From positions 186,001-250,000 of the forward strand of contig NZ_JAZDUE010000002.1 of assembly GCF_036350515.1 (NCBI RefSeq): DNA of 64,000 bases, written 5' to 3'. The number at the start of each line of letters is the position of its first letter. Position 1 is the stretch's first letter. Below, piece by piece: positions 7,761 through 15,379 of this stretch. The notes under the pieces were generated by a model. That model did not search any database and was not told the origin of the DNA. It saw only the letters and a program-made list of their open reading frames with translations. The position numbers were made by a program, and so were the translations under genes. The DNA comes from Gordonia prachuapensis. Lineage in GTDB: Bacteria > Actinomycetota > Actinomycetes > Mycobacteriales > Mycobacteriaceae.

Positions 7761-9503
7761 GTGAACACCGACGTCGATGCCCTCACCGCGGTCGCGCTGG
7801 CACTCGCCGCGATCGCGACGGTCGCGGTGGGCGCCTATGGTGGCCGCCTGTCGCGGACCACGTCGGACTTCCTGGTCGCCTCCCGCAGCGTCGGCCCGCG
7901 CTGGAACGCCGCAGCGATCTCCGGTGAATACCTCTCCGCGGCTTCCTTTCTCGGCGTGGCCGGGCTCGTCGCGAAGTACGGCGCCGACGCGCTCTGGTAC
8001 CCGATCGGATTCACCGCCGGATACCTGGGGCTGCTGCTGTTCGTCGCCGCCCCGCTGCGACGCTCGGGCGCCTACACGGTCCCCGACTTCGCCGAGTTCC
8101 GGTTGAATTCGCGCGCCGTCCGGCTCACCGCCATGACCGTCGTGGTGGTGGTGTGCGTGCTGTATCTGATCCCGCAGTTGCAGGGGGCGGGGCTGACGCT
8201 GAACATCCTGTTGGGTGCGCCGGTGTGGGCGGGTGCGGTCGGGGTCGGCGCGATCGTCATCGTCAACGTCGTCGGCGGCGGCATGCGGTCGATCACCTTC
8301 GTCCAGGCGTTCCAGTACTGGCTCAAACTCACCGCCATCGCGGTGCCCGCCCTGGTGCTGCTGATGGTGTTCCTCAACGACCGGTCGGCGCTCGGCGACC
8401 CCGTGCCGCCGCGGGTCGATCAGGCGACCACGGTCGACGTGACCACCCCGGTCACCGTGACCGTGCCCGAGACCGACGGGCTCACCGTCACCGGGATGCT
8501 CGACGGCGAGCAGGTCGAGGCAGCACCGATCCCGACGACCGGCACCCACGAACTCGGCGCCGGTACGGTCATCCGTCTCGAGGCGGGCGCCGCCACACCT
8601 GTCGTCGAAGGCGCGCCGACAACCGGCGAAGGCTGGATCACCTCTGGCGGCGGGCTCGGTGGGCGTCAGCCCTTGTTCGAGGTGTTGTCGCTGATCGTGG
8701 CCACCTTCCTCGGCACCATGGGGCTGCCGCATGTGCTCGTGCGCTTCTACACCAACCCGGACGGACGGTCGTCGCGCCGAACCGCGCTCGCGGTGATCGG
8801 GCTGCTGTCGTTGTTCTACCTGTTCCCCACCATCCTGGGCGTCTTGGCCCGGCTGTACGTGCCACAGTTGCTCATCACCGGCACCTCCGACGCCGCGGTG
8901 TTGCTGCTGCCGGCCGCGGCCGTCGGCGGCATACCCGGCCAGATCCTGGCGGCGATGGTCGCGGCCGGTGCGATCGCGGCGTTCCTGGCCACGTCGTCGG
9001 GCCTGTTGGTCAGCATCGCCGGCGCACTCTCCACCGATGTGCTGCGCGGCCGGGTCCGCGACTTCCGGATCGCCGCGCTCATCGGCGGCCTGATCCCGAT
9101 CGGGCTCTCCCTGGCGGCCGCGTCCCTCGAACTGTCGCGCACGGTCGGCCTCGTCTTCGCGGTGGCCGCGTCGACGCTGTGTCCGCTTCTCGTGCTGGGT
9201 ATATGGTGGCGTGGGCTGACCGCGCCGGGAGCGGTCGCGGGGCTCGTGGTCGGGGGACTGAGTTCGGGCGCCGCGACCAGCCTTGCGATCGCCGGCGTGG
9301 TGCGCAACGACATCCTCGGCGGCTGGCCTGCGGAGATCATCGGGTATCCCGCGCTGATCACCGTCCCGCTGGCGTTCGCCACCATGATCATCGTCAGTCT
9401 GGCGACCCGACGCAGGGTGCCCGACGATCTGTCACGCACCTTCGCCCGCATGCACGTCCCCGAACGGCTCGGGATGGGGATCGAGAGGTTGCCGAGCGAG
9501 TAG
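7761..9503 (+). CDS. Sodium:solute symporter (cation/acetate symporter-like) with periplasmic insertion
   Basis: 580 residues. The N-terminal SSS signature is 'TTSDFLVASRSVGP...AISGEYLSAASFLG', as in ActP/MctC-type carboxylate symporters, with 'GLPHVLVRFYTNP' after the sixth helix and about 13 membrane helices overall. It is about 35-60 residues longer than the paralogue at 10186 because of a Thr/Val/Gly-rich extracytoplasmic insertion at about residues 210-300 ('TTVDVTTPVTVTVPETDG', 'LDGEQVEAAPIPTTG'). GTG start, 4 bases after the preceding small membrane gene. The substrate is probably a short carboxylate, inferred from the family. It is likely regulated by the LytS/LytTR pair upstream. Confidence 0.88.
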   Translation: MNTDVDALTAVALALAAIATVAVGAYGGRLSRTTSDFLVASRSVGPRWNAAAISGEYLSAASFLGVAGLVAKYGADALWYPIGFTAGYLGLLLFVAAPLRRSGAYTVPDFAEFRLNSRAVRLTAMTVVVVVCVLYLIPQLQGAGLTLNILLGAPVWAGAVGVGAIVIVNVVGGGMRSITFVQAFQYWLKLTAIAVPALVLLMVFLNDRSALGDPVPPRVDQATTVDVTTPVTVTVPETDGLTVTGMLDGEQVEAAPIPTTGTHELGAGTVIRLEAGAATPVVEGAPTTGEGWITSGGGLGGRQPLFEVLSLIVATFLGTMGLPHVLVRFYTNPDGRSSRRTALAVIGLLSLFYLFPTILGVLARLYVPQLLITGTSDAAVLLLPAAAVGGIPGQILAAMVAAGAIAAFLATSSGLLVSIAGALSTDVLRGRVRDFRIAALIGGLIPIGLSLAAASLELSRTVGLVFAVAASTLCPLLVLGIWWRGLTAPGAVAGLVVGGLSSGAATSLAIAGVVRNDILGGWPAEIIGYPALITVPLAFATMIIVSLATRRRVPDDLSRTFARMHVPERLGMGIERLPSE

Positions 9504-9829
9504 GTCTGGTCACGTGGTCTCGATCTCGACAGAGCTCGATCCGGCGGATACGCGTCGGGCTCGCAAGCTCGCACGGCGCTACTCGACCGGCGGAAATCGC
9601 TCGCCCGGCGGAAATCGCTCGCTGGTCGAGTAGCCTCCGAGCGCAGCGAGGACGCGTATCGAGACCTTCCAGACCCTCATCCACTCGACCGCTCGTCGGC
9701 CGTCACCGACCGCCCGTCGCACAGTCAACCGACTTCAGCGTGTGACCCATGCCACGGCATTCTGCTGTGACCTGCACCTCAATACGCTTGCCAACCGAGA
9801 GTCATCACAGACATTTTCAGGAGGTAGGC
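9504..9829. repeat. Gene-free stretch with degenerate palindromic dispersed repeat
   Basis: 326 bases without a credible gene. Bases 9516-9592 and 9620-9666 are imperfect inverted copies of a dispersed element: GGTCTCGAT and GATACGCGTC ... CTACTCGACC on one arm, and GGTCGAGTAG ... GACGCGTATCGAGACC on the other. Between them the 16-mer CGGCGGAAATCGCTCG occurs twice (from 9589 and from 9608). Bases 9667-9829 hold the leader of the next operon, including the strong AGGAGGT ribosome site at about 9819-9825. The same element recurs at 25064-25290, 33570-33800 and 55890-55945. Confidence 0.7.
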
Positions 9830-10189
9830 GTGTCCACGACCGAACAACCGCCCGGCGCGGCGGCGACCTCGCCGACGGGCGAGCAATGGCTGGAGGTCCA
9901 AGCCAGCCCGGAGTTTCAGGATCTGCGGCATCGACTGCGCCGGTTCGTCTTCCCACTGACGGCGTTCTTCCTGCTCTGGTACGCCCTCTACGTTCTGCTC
10001 GGCGCCTTCGCCCACGACTTCATGGCCACCAAGGTGTGGGGCGACATCAACATCGGGCTGATCCTCGGACTCCTGCAGTTCGTGTCAACGTTCGTGATCA
10101 CCGGTCTCTACGTGCGGTTCGCCAACCGTGAGCTCGATCCCCGGGCCACCGCGATCCGCGAGAAGATGGAAGGAGAGCTCACGGTATGA
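9830..10189 (+). CDS. DUF485 membrane protein
   Basis: 119 residues. GTG at 9830 follows an excellent AGGAGGT by five bases, so I prefer it to the in-frame ATG at 9749, which falls in repeat-flanking sequence. The DUF485 pattern is complete: 'WLEVQASPEFQDLRHRLRRF', then two helices with 'LLWYALYVLLGAFAHDFM' and 'INIGLILGLLQFVSTFVI', and the ending 'RFANRELDPRATAIREKM'. DUF485 proteins are encoded immediately before acetate/pyruvate-type symporters (YjcH-ActP in Escherichia coli, MctB-MctC in Corynebacterium). Here the stop overlaps the symporter ATG (ATGA), so translation is coupled. Confidence 0.93.
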   Translation: MSTTEQPPGAAATSPTGEQWLEVQASPEFQDLRHRLRRFVFPLTAFFLLWYALYVLLGAFAHDFMATKVWGDINIGLILGLLQFVSTFVITGLYVRFANRELDPRATAIREKMEGELTV

Positions 10190-11826
10190 GCTCCGTACAG
10201 ACCTACGACCTCGCCGCGACCGTTGGCAGTCCCGTCGCCAACATCTCGATCTTCCTCGCGTTCGTCGCGGTCACCATGTACGTGGTGATCCGGGCGAGCA
10301 AGAACAACAAGTCCGCGGCCGACTTCTTCACCGGTGGTCGCGGCTTCTCCGGGCCGCAGAACGGCGTCGCGATCGCCGGTGACTACCTGTCCGCGGCGAG
10401 CTTCCTCGGTATCGCGGGCGCGATCGCCGTGTACGGCTACGACGGGTTCCTCTACTCCATCGGCTTCTTGGTGGCGTGGCTCGTCGCGCTGCTGCTCGTC
10501 GCCGAATTGCTGCGCAACACAGGCAAGTTCACCATGGCCGACGTGCTCAGCTTCCGGTTGCGGCAGCGGCCGGTGCGCCTGGCGGCGGCCATCTCGACAC
10601 TGATGGTGTCGCTGTTCTATCTGCTCGCTCAGATGGCCGGCGCCGGTGGCCTTGTCGCGCTGCTGCTCGACATCGAGAGCCGCGTCGGCCAGTCGATCGT
10701 GATCGCGATCGTCGGCGCGCTGATGATCGTCTACGTGCTCATCGGCGGCATGAAGGGCACCACCTGGGTGCAGATCATCAAGGCGGTGCTGCTCATCGCG
10801 GGTGCCGCGATCATGACCGTCATCGTGCTGGCGAAGTTCGGCATGAACCTGTCCAGCATCCTCGGGTCCGCGCAGGATGCGATCAGCGGATCGTCGGATG
10901 AGCAGGTCGCCGCGCGTGACGTGCTCGCACCGGGCGCGCAGTACGGCGGGTCGCTGGAGTCGCAGATCAACTTCATCTCGCTGGCCGTCGCGCTGGTGCT
11001 CGGCACCGCGGGTCTGCCGCATGTGCTGATGCGCTTCTACACGGTGCCCACGGCGAAGGAAGCCCGTAAGTCGGTGGTGTGGGCCATCGCCCTGATCGGC
11101 GCGTTCTACCTGTTCACGCTGGTTCTCGGCTATGGTGCGGCCGCGCTGGTCGGGCCGGACGAGATCCGCAACGCGGCCGGCGGACAGAACTCCGCGGCGC
11201 CATTGCTGGCGTTCGAACTCGGTGGTGTGGTGCTCCTCGGCATCATCTCCGCGGTGGCGTTCGCGACCATCCTCGCCGTCGTCGCCGGCCTGGCGATCAC
11301 CGCGTCGGCATCGTTCGCGCACGACATCTACGGCAGCGTGATCAAGCGCGGCCAGGCCAGCGAGGACGATCAGGTGAAGGTGTCGCGGTACACCGTCGTG
11401 GTGCTCGGCATCATGGCGATCATCCTGGGCATCCTGGCCAACGGGCAGAACATCGCCTTCCTGGTGGCTCTGGCGTTCGCCATCGCCGCCGCGGCCAACC
11501 TGCCGACGATCGTGTACTCGCTGTACTGGAAGCGGTTCAACACCCGCGGCGCTCTGTGGAGCATCTACGGTGGCCTGAGCTCGACGATCGTGCTGATCGT
11601 CTTCTCGCCGGCCGTGTCCGGTTCGGAGTCGGCGATGATCCCCGGTGCCGACTTCGCGTGGTTCCCGCTGTCCAACCCGGGCATCGTGTCCATCCCGGTT
11701 GGCTTCATCCTCGGTATCGTCGGCACGCTGACGACGCCGAAGGACGCCGGCACGCCGGAACGCAACGCCGAGATGGAAGTTCGCTCGCTGACCGGTGTGG
11801 GTGCGGAGAAGGCAGTGGTGCACTAG
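10186..11826 (+). CDS. actP: Cation/acetate (monocarboxylate) symporter
   Basis: 546 residues with about 13 membrane helices. The SSS family signature is intact: 'SAADFFTGGRGFSGPQNG', 'AIAGDYLSAASFLGIAG', 'GLPHVLMRFYTVPTAKEARKS' and 'SASFAHDIYG'. Length and motifs match ActP/MctC proteins that take up acetate, propionate or pyruvate with sodium or protons. It overlaps the DUF485 gene. The strong hairpin at 11853-11896 ends the unit. Together with the 7385-9503 unit, this is the second DUF485-symporter pair behind one LytS/LytTR system. The symbol is given by family, and substrate preference is not provable from sequence. Confidence 0.9.
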   Translation: MSSVQTYDLAATVGSPVANISIFLAFVAVTMYVVIRASKNNKSAADFFTGGRGFSGPQNGVAIAGDYLSAASFLGIAGAIAVYGYDGFLYSIGFLVAWLVALLLVAELLRNTGKFTMADVLSFRLRQRPVRLAAAISTLMVSLFYLLAQMAGAGGLVALLLDIESRVGQSIVIAIVGALMIVYVLIGGMKGTTWVQIIKAVLLIAGAAIMTVIVLAKFGMNLSSILGSAQDAISGSSDEQVAARDVLAPGAQYGGSLESQINFISLAVALVLGTAGLPHVLMRFYTVPTAKEARKSVVWAIALIGAFYLFTLVLGYGAAALVGPDEIRNAAGGQNSAAPLLAFELGGVVLLGIISAVAFATILAVVAGLAITASASFAHDIYGSVIKRGQASEDDQVKVSRYTVVVLGIMAIILGILANGQNIAFLVALAFAIAAAANLPTIVYSLYWKRFNTRGALWSIYGGLSSTIVLIVFSPAVSGSESAMIPGADFAWFPLSNPGIVSIPVGFILGIVGTLTTPKDAGTPERNAEMEVRSLTGVGAEKAVVH

Positions 11827-11852
11827 GTTTCGGTTCTCACCACCAGAAAATG

Positions 11853-11896
11853 AGTCGGGGGGGCTCAGCGGATTTCGCTGAGCCACCCCGACTTTC
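11853..11896 (+). terminator. Intrinsic terminator after the symporter operon
   Basis: The stem GTCGGGG(G)GGCTCAGCG pairs with CGCTGAGCC(A)CCCCGAC around a GATTT loop, giving 16 paired bases with one mismatch, followed by TTTCGG. It lies 27 bases after the symporter stop and also 27 bases past the end of the convergent gene at 11923, so it may serve both. Confidence 0.8.
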
Positions 11897-11922
11897 GGCT
11901 TGCTCACCTCGAGGCAGTCACC

Positions 11923-13218
11923 TCATGCTGCCGGTCGGGTGACGATCGACATGATGTCCTGCGAGGCCTTCTGGATGTCTCCCACAACGTCTGCGGGGGT
12001 CGGCGCCGGCCGCGGCGCCGCTGTCGCCGGTGCAGGAGCCAGTCCGGCCGTCACCTGATCGATCGTGTCGTTGACCACCGTGGTCACGTCTGCGGCCTTG
12101 TGCTGGATGTCGGCCACCCCGCGCTCGATATCCGTGATGCCCTGCTCGATCGCCGGGAGCGGTGAGGGAATCGGCATCGGTGCTGCGGGAAGCTGTGGCG
12201 CGGGCATCTGTGTCACGTTGGCGGCGCTGCTGCCGAGGTCGCTGCTCCCGAAGCCACCCCCTCCGCCGGGGACCAGTTCCGGATCGATGGGCCGGAGCGC
12301 GTCGGCGATGATGCTGCGGATGCGGAGCAGCGTGGGAACGACACCTCCGTTGCCACCGACCATGATGTCGATAGGCCGGAAGAACGGGGCATCGACGGTC
12401 ACTCCGGTGGGATTGCCACCCAGCAGACCGGGCAGCCCCAAGGTGGCCTGGACACCGACGGATCCGATGATCGGTAGGGAGAAGCTGAAGCCGAGATTGC
12501 CCTCGACCCCGTTCAGAGCGGCGTCGAGGAGACGCGGCGGCGCATTGAGGACCTCGCTGATCACGGTGGGCCAGTTGCCCAGTACCAGTGCACCGAGAAA
12601 TCGCACGCTGATCGCGCCCGCGACGATCCCGACGGATGCGACGGTGCCCAGCGCCGCCGGAGCCACCAGAAGCAGGGCCAGCGCTCCGGCGCGCACGGCA
12701 TTGCCGACGATGTGCGCGCCGACGGTCGCGAATGCGCCCGCCGTGCCCAGAAGCAGAATGCGAGCCGCTTCTCCGGCCGGGGCAAGGACGGCGGCGCCCG
12801 CCCTCAACAACTCACCGTTGATGAGATATGAGAAGCCGTCACGCACCGCGCCGGGGATACTGGCGATCACCGGCCCCAGCGCGGCGATATTGCCCGCGCC
12901 GGCACGAATCAGATACCTGACGTTCGCTATCTGATTTCCGACGACCTTGATGATGATCGGTGGCGGCTCGGAGAGGGCGAGCCGGCCGATGTTGCCGATG
13001 TTTCCGGCGGTATCCCCGATGAACTCGCCCCAGGTGACGAACGGGTTCACGAATGCGGTCGGAACAACGTGGGTGGACACCACTTCCGTTGCGGTTATCG
13101 GTTGTGGGACGGGGGGCGGATTGTTGGCGATCGGACTGACGGCAGTGCCGGCATACACGGCGCCGGCAGTGGCAATTGCCATGCCGGACATGAGAATCGA
13201 ATTCAGGGCACGACGCAC
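11923..13218 (-). CDS. Secreted hydrophobic protein, mycobacterial PE/PPE-associated style
   Basis: 431 residues, function not recognised. A signal-peptide-like N-terminus ('ALNSILMSGMAIATAGAVYA') is followed by a Pro-rich segment. A long Gly/Ala/Ile-rich body comes next, with several hydrophobic helices and motifs such as 'FIGDTAGNIGNIGRLAL', 'LGNWPTVISEVLNAPPRLL' and 'DAALNGVEGN'. The 'LNAPPRLLDAALNG' type of motif resembles the C-terminal regions of some mycobacterial PE and PPE-like proteins, although no PE or PPE domain is present. The C-terminal 120 residues are Pro/Ala-rich with a heptad-like 'IEQGITDIERGVADIQHKAA' segment that may form a coiled coil. It is monocistronic with a ~260-base upstream gap. 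Confidence 0.7.
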   Translation of the reverse strand: MRRALNSILMSGMAIATAGAVYAGTAVSPIANNPPPVPQPITATEVVSTHVVPTAFVNPFVTWGEFIGDTAGNIGNIGRLALSEPPPIIIKVVGNQIANVRYLIRAGAGNIAALGPVIASIPGAVRDGFSYLINGELLRAGAAVLAPAGEAARILLLGTAGAFATVGAHIVGNAVRAGALALLLVAPAALGTVASVGIVAGAISVRFLGALVLGNWPTVISEVLNAPPRLLDAALNGVEGNLGFSFSLPIIGSVGVQATLGLPGLLGGNPTGVTVDAPFFRPIDIMVGGNGGVVPTLLRIRSIIADALRPIDPELVPGGGGGFGSSDLGSSAANVTQMPAPQLPAAPMPIPSPLPAIEQGITDIERGVADIQHKAADVTTVVNDTIDQVTAGLAPAPATAAPRPAPTPADVVGDIQKASQDIMSIVTRPAA

Positions 13219-13480
13219 TTCGGACTCCTCGAGACGGTCGGACGACTCGACAGCCCGATTGCGACGGGAGCGTTGCAGTCAACCAGGCCGTCACGCTCAG
13301 GTTTATCACGTTGTAACCGATTGTGCGCCAGTTCTCCGCCGCCGAGTTCCGTCACGGAATTTCGCACCCCGTTTTCATTCCCGCTGTTTCGATCGAGGAA
13401 ACGGGAACGAATCGCGTGAACGACGATCGCTGGCCGTGGCCTCACGGCACCCTCCGCGTGTAGCAGCCGCCGGCGCCTAC

Positions 13481-15217
13481 TCAGCGCAACGCGATGATCT
13501 CGTAGCCCAGGGACTTGTTCTCGTAGCGCTCACGAGGGCAGACGACGAGAACCGCGCCGGGGACCGGGATGACCCCTCCGGGATCTGCACCACAGGGCGA
13601 CGCTCGACGTTCGAATGAGCCGTCGTCGTTCACAACCACCAATCGGAATCCGTCATCGTCGCGGTCGGTCGCCGTCACCAGTTGATCACCGATCGCGGCC
13701 CACCGCCAAGCGTTAAGGGACGCACCTTGCCACGCGGTGAAGATGTCGAGTCTGTCGATCCGGCGGTGTTCATCCGAGGGCATCGACAGCACGTAAGTGG
13801 CGTCGTCTCCGGTGTGCGACCGGATCTGGGTTACGTTCCCAGATATCAGCCCGGCCTCCGGAGCGGTCACGAACCAATCAAATTGTCCCCAATCAATTCT
13901 CACCGTCGCGGATGAGGTGTCGACAATCGCCAGAGCTTCCTCATGACCGCTGCGGTCCAGCGTGTAACGAATGGCCATCTGCGGCCCACTCGCAGCGACA
14001 ACGTCGAAGTGGATGGCGGCGTCGGCGCCGCTCCAGCGCGGAAGTTCGATCGGCATCCGTTGCGATGACCCGGAGTCCAGATCGTAGGAGATGGCAGCGG
14101 TGCGCTTGTCCCCCTGACACAACTCGACGACAACCACCGAACTTGTGGTGGTCGTGGCACTCTCGACATCCGTGCACTCGGTCGCCGCTTGCTGCCACCT
14201 CAGACGTCCGGTCCGGACGTCGAGCGCACCCACTCGCTCAGCGTCGCCGTCGGAGCGCGACACACCCACAGCACCGTCACCGTCCGACACCGAACGCGCA
14301 CGCACGACCCACCCTTCGGCGTTGGTCCACAGATGCCGGCCTGTCATTGCGTCGAAACCTGAGACCACGGGGTGGGGTGTGTCGTCGTCCGCCTCGTTTT
14401 CGCGAGAGCACTGCACCATCACCACGCTGTCGACGCTGGTGCCTGTCGACCACACTCCGTCACCAGTGCACCCTTCGGGGAAGCGGTCACGCGGATAGTG
14501 CCACCGACTCTCACCCGAGGCCCCGTCGTACGCGCGCACACCGCTCGAATCAAAGGTGACGAATCCGGGGCCCGCCGGCACGACGAGCCCAGGTGTCGCG
14601 CTCCGGAGTCGATACGCCTCAGTATCTGCAATCGAGGTAGGCGTCGCAGCCACTGCGATCGGCTCCGCCCGGACGAGTGCAGTACGCGAGGACCCGATCA
14701 TCGCACCGCCGGCCAAGATCACTGTCATCCCGATGACAAGTCCGACAACCCCAACGGTCCTCCAACCCCCGCCCCTGCTTCCAATAGGTTCGGGATCGAC
14801 CGCCGCCGCCAGGAGCGCGAATGCTGCGATCGTGTAAAGCACCCAGGACAGCCGGGAGAGTTCAAGCACCGTGTAGGCACCCGGTCCCGAGATCGATGCC
14901 GCGGCCTCGTGGACAGGTTGGGCCAGAAAGGCGAACGCCGTCGCGGCCGTCGTCCCGGCCAGCAGAGCCGACGCGAGCTCTACGACCGGAAGCTGTCGAG
15001 GCAGCAGAACAGCGAGTGCGATGACAAGAAGAGCAACCGCGGTTCCGATAGCGAGTGAGATCGCCAAGTATACCGTCGCAGCTTCGAAATCGCCCCCGAC
15101 CCACCCACTCGGTCTGCGGAACACCATCGCGAGGATCGCAAGCACGGTGGCGCCGATTCCGCTGCCCACCGCGACCCCGACACTGATCTGCCGCCGCAAT
15201 TCACGCCCCCGATACAT
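13481..15217 (-). CDS. Membrane-anchored PQQ-like beta-propeller protein (paralogue 1)
   Basis: About 578 residues from ATG 15217. The frame is open to 15376, but those extra 53 codons have weaker G/C third-position bias and would leave no room for divergent promoters. The N-terminal ~190 residues hold five or so membrane helices. An extracytoplasmic beta-propeller follows, with repeating PQQ-type blades: 'YDGASGESRWHY', 'FDAMTGRHLWT', 'LDVRTGRLRWQQ'. Near the end two Cys ('ASPCGADPGG', 'LVVCPRERYE') could form a disulphide. The adjacent divergent gene has the same layout and the same Cys pair. Homology to BamB-like or quinoprotein propellers is structural only, with no PQQ-dependent catalytic residues seen. 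Function unknown. Confidence 0.78.
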   Translation of the reverse strand: MYRGRELRRQISVGVAVGSGIGATVLAILAMVFRRPSGWVGGDFEAATVYLAISLAIGTAVALLVIALAVLLPRQLPVVELASALLAGTTAATAFAFLAQPVHEAAASISGPGAYTVLELSRLSWVLYTIAAFALLAAAVDPEPIGSRGGGWRTVGVVGLVIGMTVILAGGAMIGSSRTALVRAEPIAVAATPTSIADTEAYRLRSATPGLVVPAGPGFVTFDSSGVRAYDGASGESRWHYPRDRFPEGCTGDGVWSTGTSVDSVVMVQCSRENEADDDTPHPVVSGFDAMTGRHLWTNAEGWVVRARSVSDGDGAVGVSRSDGDAERVGALDVRTGRLRWQQAATECTDVESATTTTSSVVVVELCQGDKRTAAISYDLDSGSSQRMPIELPRWSGADAAIHFDVVAASGPQMAIRYTLDRSGHEEALAIVDTSSATVRIDWGQFDWFVTAPEAGLISGNVTQIRSHTGDDATYVLSMPSDEHRRIDRLDIFTAWQGASLNAWRWAAIGDQLVTATDRDDDGFRLVVVNDDGSFERRASPCGADPGGVIPVPGAVLVVCPRERYENKSLGYEIIALR

Positions 15218-15379
15218 CCGTGTGCCCGCCAGAACCACACTCGTGGATCTGATCCAGCAGCCGTTCTCGTCCCCACCACGTCGCGAGATCTTGATACGAG
15301 CGTGCCCTTTCCCTCGCCACGGCCGGTCACCTGTCATCCGAGCAAATGACCGTCGCGAAGCGGCCGATACGCTCACGCG

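Noticed and set aside
9740..9815. TGTGA...TCACA-like CRP/GlxR sites upstream of the DUF485-actP operon
   Set aside because: TGTGACCCATGCCACG and the more distant TGTGA/TCACA halves match the consensus poorly or with the wrong spacing.
10108..11907. Minus-strand frame of 599 codons opposite the actP gene
   Set aside because: Its predicted protein is a His/Arg/Asp-rich mirror of a clear sodium:solute symporter and has no membrane or domain pattern.
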